64,000 bases of DNA, from the NCBI GenBank assembly GCA_037974665.1, contig CM075765.1, positions 19,171,648 to 19,235,647 of the forward strand, given 5' to 3'. Position numbers and translations under genes: made by a program. Positions 1-13,400 of this stretch are shown in pieces (the first letter of the stretch is position 1; each line of letters begins with the position of its first letter). The stretch is from Ehretia macrophylla. Taxonomy: Eukaryota; Streptophyta; Magnoliopsida; Boraginales; Ehretiaceae. The notes beneath the pieces were generated by a model. The model was not told the DNA's origin. It did no database searches and saw only the letters and a program-made list of their open reading frames with translations.

Positions 1-887
1 GTTAAAATTTCACAGTTAGACCAAACATAACCTTAGCTTCAATATCTTTGTAAATTTGATAGACTGAGTCTAGGGGTGGGGGCCTTGCCCCCGACCTAAA
101 AAAATAATATTTAATAGAATTTTTGAAAAAAACAAATTTGGCCATTCCAAGTAAAAGGCAAAAAAGGTATAAAAAATTTAAAAAACATAAAGTTAGCTTA
201 GTGGTTAGTCACAATAATTATATTTTTTGGCCAATTTTTTGCTAATATGTGTATATCTATTAGTACTTGTTTTGATTTATATTCTTTATTAGATATATAA
301 ATATAACTTTAAGGTACTTAATATTATGCTTGTTTTAATCTTTTTTTTTTTAAACTATAACAATTAGGTATATTTTTTACTAATTCAAAAAATACTATGT
401 AAAAAATACTATACAAAAAAAAAATTAATCTCCCAATATTAAATTTTTAGCTCCGTCTTTAACTGAAAATTCAACTATCGAGTCTATTCTTGTAACTACC
501 ATGAAGAAAAAAGAATAAAACCATATTCCTGCAAAATAACAAAATCTTTTTCTTTATTGATGTAACGCTTGTCAATCAATTGATTATACATTATAAAGAA
601 TATTAAGTTCCATTTCATTCTAGGGTGTGGAGACATTCTTTTAACTAGTGTTCTTAAGATTCCTGTATTATTCTTGAGGTATATATTTAACGTCCTTATC
701 TCTTTAAGCAGGCTCTTGAAGTCCTTTAGCCAAGTTCTTCTGTAATTGTTAGAAAAATTATCCACTCAAAGAGAAGCAAAAAAGTAATCCAATTTTCTAA
801 TCTTCACAATGCTTAATAATAAGGTTTACAACGATTAACTAGTGGAATCTAGGAACTCTACATATTTTATAAGAGCAACATTTTTAA
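1..887. other. AT-rich intergenic DNA, no gene seen
   Basis: Low-complexity AT-rich sequence with many short homopolymers. No convincing exon or RNA gene is visible. Bases 1-30 resemble 1944-1972 (both contain gttaaaattt followed by acagttaga), so the intervening TE-derived DNA may sit between two copies of an older repeat. Confidence 0.5.
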
Positions 888-1123
888 AGCTAACTCCAAC
901 TGCTCCTTAATTTAATCTCTTAAATAAAAGGAATTTTTAATAGTTACATGACTACAATTTTTAAATACAGAAGTTGCCAGAGAAAAAAAAACTAAAATAG
1001 GCGTTTTTTAAAACAAATGATTGGTCAAAAATAAGAACATAATTAGAGTGAAATTAAAATTAAAGATATCTAAAAATAGAGAAATGACTCCAAATCTCTA
1101 GGGGAGCTATTGGAGTTGGCTAA
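888..1123. mobile_element. MITE-like element with terminal inverted repeats
   Basis: The left end reads agctaactccaactgctcc and the right end reads ggagctattggagttggct. Reverse-complemented, the right end gives a near-match to the left over about 20 bp. About 195 bp of AT-rich noncoding sequence lies between them. This fits a short non-autonomous DNA transposon. I could not find a clear target-site duplication, so the ends and superfamily are uncertain. Confidence 0.5.
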
Positions 1124-1425
1124 TTAGGACTAAAGGTTTGTTTAGCTCAACTTTTAGACTCTTGAAAGCTTATTATGAGTTTAATATCTTAGTTAAAAGC
1201 TAAAATTGAAAAATAACTAATAAAATAAGAAGCCTCAAATCGGAATTTTCTGAAAAAAGTTTTTCTGAAACTATTTTACATCATAGAAAAGTTATTTCTT
1301 TTTCCCCTTAAAAAATACCACTCCATATTTTTTGAATCTTAATATTGTTTTAAAACTTTGTGACATTAAGGAGTGTACGAATTGTAAAAGCTTTCTAATG
1401 CAACTCATCTTTCACTAAAAACTTA

Positions 1426-1919
1426 ATGACTTATATTCAGCAACACTTTCCATGCATTGGTAGAGTTTTGACATTTGGCATTGCCAAACAGATTCCTTTC
1501 TATTCAGCTCTTCAAGGAGAAGCTCTCGCAATGCTTAATGCATGCCAAATTAGCATTTTTCTCTGCTTAAATGCCTCGACAATTGAAATGGATTCAGAAA
1601 TCCTCCACGAAGCAGTCCTATTTACTGCTTCTGCCACAACTGTGGAAATCCAAGATATTGTTGAAAATATCTACATTCTTAGCCGAGTTATCCCTCATGT
1701 CTCCTTCTCCTTAGTTCGTCACGAAGGAAATCTGTCTGCTGATTGGATAGCTAAATCTTGTATGGATAACAACCTACCTTTGGACTGGTGCTCAAATGTT
1801 CCAGATGCTTTGTCCAATATTATTTTGTTTGATCTTGAACTTGCCGGCATTGGTTAATGATGTACAACCTCCTGATTCTTTTTAATGAAATTTCTCTTTG
1901 ACAAAAAAAAAAAAAAAAA
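1426..1919 (+). mobile_element. LINE remnant: RNase H-like 3' end plus poly(A)
   Basis: An open frame at 1426-1857 (143 aa) resembles the RNase H-like (RVT_3) domain found at the C-terminus of plant non-LTR retrotransposon ORF2. It has the ALQGEALAMLNAC segment, the IEMDSE acidic strand and the late VRHEGNLSADWIAK segment. A short untranslated tail ends in about 16 A residues at 1904-1919, as expected for a 5'-truncated LINE copy on the + strand. No reverse transcriptase domain remains, so it cannot move itself. A host RNase H-like gene is possible, but the length, isolation and A-tail favour a relic. I did not find a target-site duplication. Confidence 0.6.
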
Positions 1920-3779
1920 TTGGTGAAACCTTTGTAAATCAACAGTTAAAATTTTTACAGTTAGATCAAATACAATTTAAAATTGTACAAAAAAATAAAA
2001 AAATGATATACTATTCTACCCAACCTAAAATTTAAATTTTTCTTGAAATGACAACTCTAAAAATTTATCCGTATCTAAACTTTGGAACAAAATGGCAAAC
2101 AAAAGTGCAATGATGATAAGTTTTTCACATCATCTACAAGAAAGGTGAACAATATTTCTACACCAAAAGAAGTTGGAGACAATGGGGTTCAAGCATCCGG
2201 TACAATTGTTCACAAGGATATTTTGTTTTGATAGGAAGTAACCTAACTAAAGTAGCCCTCAAAATCAAACACCTCCTTTTCTCTTTTACATCTACCAAAT
2301 ATCCCTTTCACATTACCATCATAGTACCTATTATGGATTCATGAAATTCAGCCCAAAGAATATGTAGTTCGACAAAATTGGTCCCCTTTCTAAAGTCCCA
2401 AGGGTATGGACCAATTTATAACACCCACATTCTTTTTACTGATATCGTCTTATTTTTATTATTTATTTATTACAAAAAATATAAATATTTAATTCGTATG
2501 TTAATAAAAAAGAGAGAAATAATCTTTTTATTATTTTAGTATGTTGAGTGAGTATTAAAATAAAAATTAATAAGCTGAGTGATCAAAATAATTTAGTGTT
2601 TAATAGTGTTATCTTTTTTAATTTGTATCTACATATTTTACTCCATCTTGATGGCAGTATCAAGTCTTGAAATTTTTATTTCTAAAAGTGAAAGGTACAG
2701 TTCCGGTATGGCCGAAAAGTGCCCATATATATTCATTTAAAATTCCAATATCAATCACTTGTATTTCCACTCCAATCATTACTATCACCACACCAATGAA
2801 TGCTAAACCTCCATATAAGTAATATAACCTATTAGTAAGGGCCTAAAGTGAATGAAAGCCAAGGAATGAGTTGTGCGAGTTTAGTTTAAATCGATTTGTT
2901 TACTTAATGAAACAATTTAAATGAGTTTTAATGAATATAAGCAGTATTTGGTCTTGGTTTTACTATTTTGTGAAGTTGATTACATGTATTTAATTGAAAT
3001 TATCTGCTCTCTTAATTCTATATTCGTTAAATTTTATAGATACATCTTTCACTTAAATCATATAGTGTGTTATTAGTAGGAGATGCCCTAACAATATTAT
3101 CATAATATCTCGATCCATATCTGACTAAGTTTATATTAATTGTTAACTAAGTTTATACTAATTATCGACTATATGACGTTATTCTTATCTTGTCAGACAA
3201 CAATTTCAAGAGTTAAATTTCTAATTATAGAAAGAGTAATAAAAGAAATTAAACTTGAGTAACTTGGTTATTGATTAATAACTCTTACTCAAAACAAATA
3301 ACATCATTAAATCCATTCAAATTACTCTTTTTAATGTGACAAAAATTAACTTGATTTAGCTTATTGACATAATTACTTATCTATCAAAGATTTTGGATTT
3401 AATAACCTTTAAGTATAGTAGATTAAGTTTGATTAGATAATATTAACAACTACTTTCAAACAAATTTTAATAGTGAATAATTTCAAACTTGACTTTAAAG
3501 AAATTTTTTTAAGCTCAAGGTGTGTAAATAAAAAATATTTGTGATAAGGGCAGCCCATTGATAGATTTGCTTTTGCATGTGTAAATTTTTTTTTTATATT
3601 GGATGGTCCGTACTCTGACAATGACCACTGAAGGATGGTGGCACATGCCTCCTGTCATATCAGTGTCCCAACAAACGGTCAAGATGTTTTGGTACGATTA
3701 AACCAACGGCCAAGATTCACTGCTATCCAGAACTTTTTCTTCTGATGATAGAGAGAGAAAGCAAAGCCCCAAGAAGACT
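1920..3779. other. Intergenic spacer upstream of the ARF8-like gene
   Basis: AT-rich spacer with no supported exon. The last few hundred bases presumably hold the ARF8 promoter, but I could not assign a TATA box or named cis-element with confidence. Confidence 0.4.
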
Positions 3780-4019
3780 GAGCCATTAAGCATTCCTTTC
3801 ACTATTAGCTGCTTGCTGTAGTAGTTGTATTACTGTTTTTTTCTCTCTCTAAAGTATTTTTTTTTTTTTGGGTTTCTCTCTCTAAAGATTTTTCTCTCTC
3901 TACTGCTACCAGGGGACCCCACTTTGGTCGGGTGGACTATAAAAATTAAGAGAGAGAAAAAGTACCCACTTGTTATTTTTCTCTATCTTTGGACACCCAA
4001 ATGGTTTTTTCATACAAGT

Positions 4020-4067
4020 ATGGAGGAAAGATGGGATTTTTACAGTGTTTTTGTGTTAAAGTTTTGA
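4020..4067 (+). CDS. Putative uORF 1 in the ARF8 leader (15 aa)
   Basis: ATG at 4020 to TGA at 4067 (MEERWDFYSVFVLKF). It is upstream of and separate from the ARF8 start. Membership in the transcript is assumed. Confidence 0.3.
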   Translation: MEERWDFYSVFVLKF

Positions 4068-4107
4068 TTTTTATTGTGTGTTTTTGTGGTGAAGTTGTGA
4101 TTTTTTG

Positions 4108-4182
4108 ATGGAGGGGTTGAGAAAAAGGGAAGTTTTACTGGGATTGGTTGGTTTTGGGTTTTGGTTTTTGATGATGAGCTAA
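4108..4182 (+). CDS. Putative uORF 2 in the ARF8 leader (24 aa)
   Basis: ATG at 4108, stop TAA at 4180-4182. The peptide begins MEGLRKREVLLG and is hydrophobic. No conservation can be judged here. Confidence 0.3.
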   Translation: MEGLRKREVLLGLVGFGFWFLMMS

Positions 4183-4228
4183 AAGTTGGGAGCTTTTTGG
4201 GTTTTTTTTTTTGGGTTAATTTTGGAAA

Positions 4229-4330
4229 ATGTGTTTGCATGTGAAGAGTTGGGTGGGGAGGAGGGGGATGATGGTGCAGGTGTGCATAAAGGGTGTAGGG
4301 ATTCAAGATTTAAAGGGCTTTGTGAGCTAA
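4229..4330 (+). CDS. Putative uORF 3 in the ARF8 leader (33 aa)
   Basis: ATG at 4229, stop TAA at 4328-4330, about 100 bases before the ARF8 start. The peptide begins MCLHVKSWVGRRG. It is the longest of the leader frames. Confidence 0.3.
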   Translation: MCLHVKSWVGRRGMMVQVCIKGVGIQDLKGFVS

Positions 4331-4432
4331 GTGGGGTTTAGTATAATTGTGTTGTTTGATTGTGTGGATTTGTAGTTGTAACTGTTGTAATTTATATATA
4401 TAGTGTTAAGGTGGGGAGTGGTTATATAAAGT

Positions 4433-7400
4433 ATGAAGCTTTCAACATCAGGCTTGGGTCAGCCGACTCATGAAGGTATGCAACACTTACTACTGTTCCT
4501 TTTTCAACCCCTTTCTTTCTCTACTGTCCTTTAAGCTTGGCACAACAGTAAAGTTGTTGCAGTGTGAATTGTGGACGGGTTGCAAAAATTGCAAAGTTAA
4601 GACTAGGTACAGTAAATCAGGGTGGGTCCAACCTTTTTTCGCACCCACGCATATCTAGAGTTTCATATAACGGACCGTCCACACCTTTCTTTTTCAACGA
4701 ATCTTATTAATTTTGTGCTATGTGCTTTACTTGTCTTGATTATATTATCTTAAGCAAAAAGTTAGAGGATATTAGGAGTTAAATGATGTGGATCATGACT
4801 AATGTGTTGTTTACTTCTTATGGATTATGGAAGGGGAGAAGAAATGTTTGAATTCAGAGCTATGGCATGCTTGTGCTGGTCCTCTGGTGTCCCTTCCGAT
4901 GGTCGGGAGTCGTGTGGTGTACTTCCCTCAGGGTCATAGTGAGCAGGTTTTGTATTCTATGAAAACTTCATGTCACTTTTGTTGTGTAAGAAAGGTAGTA
5001 TGAGTAAGATTCTTGATGCTATCATTTGTTAAGTGATGGCTAATGGACCACATTTGGAATTGAAAGCCAGGTCGCAGCCACGACTAATAAAGAAGTTGAT
5101 GCCCACATACCCAATTATCCGAACTTACCACCCCAGTTGATCTGCCAACTCCACAATGTCACAATGCATGTGGGTTTTCTTCTTCCTTTTTGACTTGTTT
5201 GTTGTGAGTTGATTGCGAAAGGCCATAAGAGAGAATTTTTTATTTTCTTGAAATTCAGGCAGATGTTGAAACAGATGAAGTGTATGCTCAAATGACATTG
5301 CAGCCCTTGAGTGCGGTAGAAATTACATGTTTTCCTTTAAATTTTTTCATTGACTACATTCCTTTTTTTTTCTTTTCGTTTTATTTGGTTGATGAATCTG
5401 GAATTGCTGAATTTCATTATTTCTGGCTCTAATTCATGGTTACGCAGCAAGAACAAAAGGATACATATCTACCTGTTGAGCTGGGGACTCCAAGCAGGCA
5501 GCCAACAAATTATTTCTGCAAGACATTGACCGCAAGTGATACTAGTACACATGGAGGCTTCTCTGTACCTCGTCGCGCTGCAGAGAAAGTTTTCCCACCT
5601 CTGGTAAGAAATGTTTTTGGTCATCTGATATTTCTTGACCCAGGTTCACTGGTAATAGTTACTTTCTGTTGCGTACCCAGGATTTTTCTCAGACACCACC
5701 TGCCCAGGAACTGATTGCTAGGGATCTCCATGACGTTGAATGGAAGTTTAGGCATATCTTTCGAGGTATGATTTCTGAGCGCATTCATTAACTCTACTTT
5801 TACACCACTGGAATCATCTCAAATTGAACAAGTTTCCTTCTGGTTTAGACTTTGGATAATTTCCATAAAGCCATCTAGATGCGGTATAACTGTGGATAAT
5901 ATACATACCACCTCCTGCTGAAGTTCATAGTGGTTATGCCACGCATGGGATTGCTGCATAAACAAATAGTCTAAATTAATTCCCCTCCCTTAATGAATAT
6001 GTATATTATATTTCTGATTTTAAGTTACTGGCGAAAGCATGTAGCTTGTCTAATTTGCTGGCCACTTGGCATGGTTTGAACTGCTTAAAGTTTTCTTTAG
6101 TCGGTTCTCTAGTAGTTCATTTCTGATAAGTGCCTTTAGTGGGAAGTTCAGACTTACACTCCGATGAGAACAAACAATCTCCTTTTTCTTACTCCCCGAC
6201 TAAGCGTGACACTCCTACTAGATTTCATAATTCAGATGACATATGAAGTTACATAATCCATTTGGAGCTGTCTACATTTTGCTTCTCTCCCTAATTGCGT
6301 TCCAGTAATTAAAGAGAAAAGAGTAGAAAATCACCATTATGCTTTAACAAGAATTCTCATAATTACAAAAAAAAAGATGTAAGAATAATTGCTGCTATTT
6401 CAGGAAGTAATTGACCATCCAAAGGATGTATATTGGTGCTTTTCTTGAGCTTGGGAGATAAGCAATGGACCTGTGAACTAGTTATCTATTCCAAGTAGCC
6501 TATGTGGAGAGAGTACATTATGCACATATAAACTAAGATACCTAATTCGTGGTTGATAGGGGTCAAGTTGGAATACAATCTAGAGAATATACGAGTGGAA
6601 TTCGAATTTGCACCTGAAAGGCACGGTCGAGGTTTAGAGAGGATGAATTCTTTGTATTACATTTGTGCTCAGATATCAAATGCAAAATCTGTCTTTTGAT
6701 AGGAGCGAGTTTGGAGTTGGACACATCTGGTCCCTACTCCCTAATACTTTCATTTTTGTCAATTGTGATGCCCTATCATATAGAAGTGCTAGGAAAATGT
6801 TGTTACTTTCTTAAGAAGTAGGAAAATGTTCTCACTTTCTGCGCTTATGTATTTTCTCATGCTTTTTTTCTTTGTGCCCTCTTTCTGCACTTTACCCTTT
6901 TGCAATATTTCTATTCACTATGAAAGTCTAAAAATTATGAGATCTAAACACTTGCAACATACCAAATCAGAATAGATTGTAGTGAGAAAGAGATGTAAAC
7001 AACATTGTCTAGTCAAGAAGATAATGAAAAGGATGCTTCAAAGTTGTCACTAATACTGAAACAGAAAGTCCAAAAACACCTCAATGAAGCCATCCCTGTT
7101 CAGAACAAGTGTGGATGTCATTAAGTATTTAATCAGGCCAGTGAATAAAGGCCTTTACTGTTCAGAAAGAGCGGATTTCATCAAGAATTTTATTAGCCTA
7201 GTGGATAAAGTGTGTATCTATACATAACTACAAGGGTATCTATTGTAAATCTTATATGTCTCATGTAGATAAATCTATCACTTTTGTGTATAATTCATAG
7301 ACGTTTTCTTGGAGCAAAGATCAATTTTGTATACACATAACATCAATTGATGTGTGCATGGCCGCATGCTCAGGTCCATCTCCCAGTATCCTAGCATACA

Positions 7401-10400
7401 CATGCCCAAAGTAGTGTAATGTCATGTAGACCAGGTTGAAAATTTCAAGATTACCATATTGATGCCAGCTAAACTAGTTAGAAGCCAACACTATATAACT
7501 TGTCAAAAATTAATGAGTCAGAGGGCTTTCTTAGGGACCAAAGTGAACCTCCTCAAGTTGAAGGGGAACAAGATGCATCTTAATCCTAAAACCTCCAAAA
7601 ATCCTATTTGCTTTTTGTCTCAAGTGTTTGAACTAAATGGTTATCTCAGAACAGCATCAGAATAACCATGAATTGATAAATCACTAAAGCATCACACCAT
7701 TGTTCAAACAAGAAGGCGGCATATAACTTCCATTTGGGCTTCTTATGTGAACTTTGTAGTAGAGAGATGGATGTAATATTCCTAAGCTCTCCATTTTACT
7801 TTAACTATTCTATGGATGGAGAAACGTCCCTCACCAAGCTTGGAAGAAATATATACCAATCTATACTACTATTCCCACCATTCCAAATTGAGTATCTGCT
7901 TTGACTTTTATTTGTTCAAACAGCTTTCTTTTTCAAAGCAACATTTTAAATTACTTCAATTAGATTTCATAAACTGCTAATGATATGCTAGCTTTTCTAA
8001 TGAATTTTATCATTGTCATGTCAATTTCACAAAGAAATGAATCAATCAATATTAAGAGTTGCTCAGAGAAATGCCTACTGACCCAGAAAAAAGTCAAAGT
8101 GGACATTGAATATGGAACTGGCCGACTACTATTTTTATCCGGATAGAGGAGATGAACAGCTAAGAACTAAGTGTATGACACAACTGCTAACTATGATCCC
8201 AGACAGCATTTCCTTCCATTTTGGCTGCTGTGTGAGATTTTCTAGAATTTCAGTGCATGAAAATATGGGAAATGAACTATCTCCTTGTAAAGTTGAAAAC
8301 CAAAAAAAAGCACTGAAACCTAAGTTGGCTTATATAATTTGTCTGATAGCATTGTCTTTACATGATATGATGGTATTACGTGTTACATCCTTTTAAGTTT
8401 AAGAAAGTAATTTTATCATTCGTCTTTATTATGAATTCTCCATTTAAACCTGTAAAGCAGGGAGGGAAAATGAATGGCTGAATTCATGCTGTTAAATGGG
8501 AATGGTGGACTTGACATGCTCGAAAGATTCTCTTGGTTGCATCAATATGAAGTAGCTAGAAGCAGCTAATTGCATATAGTTATTGGCAGATTATTTGTTC
8601 CCTATCAGTGGCTTGAGATCAGTAAATTCTTTAGCCACCTTGAAAGTAATTTGTCATTTCCAGAAATGGGTCTTGGACATCAAGTGACATGTGCTTATAA
8701 AGAAAGTGAAAAATGAAAATAATCAATCATTTTCCTGTAAATTATAGTAGATTCTGTATGAAGAATGATAGCTCTCATATACTGCTCAATGCTGATTCTC
8801 ATTCTCTCTGCATATCATTGAGTATACTTTTCTTGTTCTCTCGTGCAGGACAGCCTAAGCGGCATCTTCTTACTACTGGCTGGAGTGTATTTGTCAGTGC
8901 CAAGAGACTTGTAGCTGGAGACTCTGTTCTTTTTATCTGGTTGCCACGATCTCTTTCGATCTCATTTATTAATTTTATTCCTCAAATAGAACATAAACTT
9001 CACAGGGCTGACTGTTTGTATAATCTAATGCTCTAAATTATATATTAGGAATGAGAAAAATCAGCTTCTCTTGGGAATTCGTCGCGCCACACGTCCACAA
9101 ACTGTTATGCCCTCATCGGTTCTGTCAAGTGACAGCATGCACATTGGATTGCTAGCCGCTGCTGCTCATGCTGCTGCCACTAATAGCTGTTTCACCGTCT
9201 TTTATAACCCAAGGTGGCAATGTATAGATATAACTATTTATCTTGTTTTTTTGCATCTGCTTCTAATCACGCGCTTATTTCATCCAGGGCGAGTCCATCG
9301 GAGTTTGTGATACCTCTTTCAAAGTATGCTAAAGCAGTATATCACACACGTGTGTCTGTTGGGATGCGCTTTCGGATGTTATTTGAAACAGAGGAATCGA
9401 GTGTCCGTAGGTATTGTAGCATTTTCTGTTTGAAATCTTGATTAATATCACACTCCCTGTTTCTATTGCCTGCAGTAATAGAATTAGTTATGAACATGGC
9501 AGATTAGTTTGTATATTTCTGTCTTTGTTCCTCTGCTTTGAACAGCTGTGATTCACGATGATGTTATTGCTAGCATTGAAGAACTGATTTCCATGATTTA
9601 TGAAAAAGTTAGTTACAATACCTATGCAGAGTGAAAATATAATTGAATTGGTTCAAGTGAAAATGAATCTAGAGATCCAGGTGGCATTTTGCATAAACAC
9701 ATCACTTTGGTCCATAGTATCCTTTTAATTGCAGTACATGGAATCCCTCGCTTCACCTTGCATTTCATGCTTCTTTTGGTGGTTAGTTGTTATGTCTAAT
9801 GCATAATGACAGGCTTTCTACTGCTTAATTCATTGCATTCGTTAACTACCATTGCTTTTGGTTAACAAAAACGTTTTCTCGTTATGCTGGCATGTCTAGA
9901 AGACCATCTAGGCTGTAATACAACATTATAACACACAGAAATGCATTTGCTAGGCCATTGGGGCTATATACTGTCGCTATATGAAGACAATGGTAGCAAT
10001 AGGACATCAGCATTAACACACAGAAATGCATTTGCTAGGCCATTGGGGATATAGACTGTCGCTATATGAAGACAATGGTAGCAATAGGAATATAATGCTG
10101 ATATCCCGTCAAGTATCCTTTATTGTATATGTCCATAACCGAGCCTGCCTCAGCACTTTTTACTTGAGAATTGTTGTTAAATTGTGAAATTGTGAAATTG
10201 TCACATTCTCCAGATATATGGGCACAATTACTGGCATTGGTGACTTGGATCCTGTTCGCTGGCCAAATTCTCACTGGCGATCTGTCAAGGTAAACAAATT
10301 CAATTTGCTACCACTTCTTTTTCATGTAGATATTAGCTATTCTTGCTCTTGATCTTAATATCCTATTCATATTGTATAGCAGTTCTTCTTAATCAGTGAA

Positions 10401-13400
10401 GAATATTTTAGTACTTGTGTACTGAATAAGATTGGAGCTGAAGAAACTTTGTGTTAATATGCTAAAGCATGGAATATGTGATACATCCTATATGTATGTT
10501 CATTTTCTCTTATATCTGGTGTTAATGGTGTGATGGTTTTATGTTTAGATGAAGTACTTATCTTGTTTATGTTAGGAGAGACAGCTATTTGTCCTACAAC
10601 AGTTTTATTACATTGAGAGGCCAATATGCTATGGTGGTTGTGCAAAGAAACATTCTTTTCAGAATACTTGGCTGTTAAAAACTCTGGATTGCGGATTCCG
10701 ATACCATTATCAGGATGTCTCAGTCTTTGTACAAATCATTGTTGGACATACTTGGTCATGGACCTGGAAAGTGATATTGTCTTTAGTTCACTCTTATGTT
10801 GAATTCGACTTTAACTTGAGAATGGGACGGGATTGGTTTGGTGATGGATTATCATTCCAAGTTTGCTCCTAAGAATTTTACAACTTCATAAACCTAATAT
10901 GTACATCTCTTGCTGGCTAAATTATCTTTTACGCCCAAGTTCACCTTTCACATGTACAAAATATGAGTGACAGCTGAAGTGTGTTATTTATATTACTGAA
11001 GAGAGACACGGAGTAGTTGACATTTTTGAATATGATGTTTGTTCTATGGCTCAAAAGAAGAAAAGAAACAAACTAAGAATGGGCTTGGCTCATTCTTAAA
11101 AGCAGTATTTGGTTGGTGTAGAGGTCAGTGTAGGTTTTAACTATTGGTCCTATGATTGAGTTTCACTGTGAGATTTTTACTACGATTGGTGCTATGCTTA
11201 TGTGGAGCCTCTTGTCTTCTTTATTCTCCATAGAAAGAGAAGACACTACTTAAAAGTTTGTTTCTCTTGTATTATGAGAAATGTTCCAATCTAAGATTTG
11301 AGATTGGCTGCTCTTGGAATGATTTAGGGATAGTTTGTTGTGAAACGTATATTGTGATATAGATTAGGCATAAAGATTCATAGTGTTGTCTGAGTTCCAT
11401 GTGAAAAACCTCAACCGAGGTTGCTGAAGTTGCTTTCTATGCTCTAATTCCGGGAAGAGAAAGAAGATTCATTTTTATTGATTAATCTTAGGTTTCTGTT
11501 CAGTACTGGTCGCTAATGTTTTGATGGTCTACTTAGACCTAATGTTTATAGATCTGGAAAACAAAGTTCGGTGGACATTTACATTATAGGGTTATGCATA
11601 TGCAGAAAGCAAATCATTTTTATTTTAACCAATGACTCCTTATCATCTAACGCTAGGATTAGAGGAAGACTATAATTAACAGCAGATGTTGTGATTAAAA
11701 AAGTCTAGCTTGTGGTGTAACAGATCCTAGATCCAGTGTAGTAGAAATGCTGGATTGATGCAGCCTGCCTCGAAAGTTGGGATAAGGTTTTCTCGAGTTG
11801 ATTTAGGTCAAGAGTTGGGCATTATCATTTGCAGTCTAGGAAATAATTAATTTTTTTTCTTTTTTTTTTGTCTGTTAACCAAGAGAAACATCCCTGCACA
11901 ACCAACCCACAATGGACAGGCAGGCACCATTGCTAGAGCCAAACTGAATTTCATCACAAACTTGCAATTACCTCACTGCATGCACCACGGATCTTTCAGT
12001 TGTTCCTGAACAATTATTATCTTCTTCTAGTGTCATGTTTTCATTCTTTCTCCTCAAACTTGTAGGTTGGTTGGGATGAGTCAACAGCAGGGGAGAGACA
12101 GCCACGGGTCTCATTATGGGAGATTGAGCCTTTGACAACTTTTCCCATGTATCCCTCGTTGTTTCCTCTCAGGCTCAAACGACCTTGGTATCCAGGAGCC
12201 TCGTCATTTCAAGGTACAAAACCTGCTAAATATTGGCGGGAAAAGCTTACAAAAACTTTATGCTTTATATCCAAGACCCCCACCCTGTCCTGCATGTTCA
12301 TTAATGGCAGGTCTTCTTGTCAGGATGGGCTAACATGCATACATCAATTAAATCAAATTTATAACGAGTACATATGTGGTACTGTTGATTTGCCTTGTGT
12401 TGATATGCTACTTGATGTGACTTTCTAAACTTGTCTGTCGATTTTATTCATTTGAAATTTTAAAGGGCCTTATGCTTAATATGCTGATTTATGTTATAGA
12501 TTTTCATCAATCTGTGCGGACCATTCTCTGTTGTAGACCTCTTCTTCTGCACCTCTTCTTCTGCATCCCATGCAATGGACGGCAGTACTAATTTGTAAGG
12601 AAAGAGTTAAATCAAACACTATAATGTAATTGCTAAGATGGCATTAAATAAAAAAAGAATTGGAATCTAATGCAAAAGCAATGCAGTAAAGTTACAAGCC
12701 ATTAGGAGACCTTCATCTATCCACCCCTTCCCCTGCTTTCTTCTCCATAATAATTCATCAAGCATAAATGCTATTTATTTCAGTGAGCGTATGTCAAGAC
12801 TTCATTTGTAAGTTGGATGCCTGGAGATCATGATTCTTTGATGATTGATAGATGAAATTGTCGGCATTTTTCTGATTTATGAGGCTTGCAACAGATTACT
12901 AAATATATGATGGACCTTTTAAGTTAGATGATTAATTCTCTTTTGTATGTTAGAAGGGGCATAGGTACTGATGAACAAGGTGTGCTTTATGAATCGGATA
13001 TGCCGAAAAAAGAGTGATGTCCTGTGTGATAAAGCCAAATGAAACACTTGGTGAAATTCAAGGATTTGAACATGAGGGAGGAAAAGTTGTTTTCTTGGTC
13101 CATGTTGCTGCTAATTACATTATGCCAGCACTATTGCATGAATCATTTTAGATTATTCTCCCTGACATGCTACCCCTGTTGAAGGGAAAGACTTAGAAAG
13201 AAGCAAAAAATGTATAATGCTGGTTCATTGGGATAAACGCTAGTTACCTGCCTATATGTTTGTCCGATTGATAGGCACTTTTGGGGGCTGCATGAAGAGG
13301 CTCTTTATAAAGTTCTTGTTTAAAATATTTATATATACACCGCTTGCTCTGTTATTTCTTTCGAAATCCGTTCTAACAACTATTCTTTTGCTGCAGATGG

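Larger units (their letters stand above)
3780..4432 (+). promoter_or_regulatory. Probable ARF8 5' leader, CT-rich with upstream ATGs
   Basis: The stretch before the ARF8 start begins with repeated ctctctct tracts (3840-3902), common in plant leaders, then turns G/T-rich. The transcription start is not visible, so the left edge is inferred. Three short upstream reading frames lie here and all end before the main ATG: 4020-4067 (15 codons), 4108-4182 (24 codons) and 4229-4330 (33 codons). If they are in the mRNA they would reduce initiation at the main ATG. Upstream ORFs are known to control some ARF mRNAs in Arabidopsis. Confidence 0.45.

Noticed and set aside
496-765. Minus-strand 89-codon frame
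   Set aside because: Biased to K/N/I/F as expected of AT-rich DNA; no family signature, no splice context.
4040-4306. Minus-strand frame rich in His/Pro/Lys/Thr opposite the ARF8 leader
   Set aside because: It is the complement of the G/T-rich leader and is low complexity.
7020-7215. Weak repeat of a ctgttcagaa-containing segment in ARF8 intron 6
   Set aside because: Too diverged to call a repeat with confidence by eye.
8106-8396. 96-codon frame in ARF8 intron 6
   Set aside because: Not in any supported exon, no domain; ARF8 splices cleanly without it.
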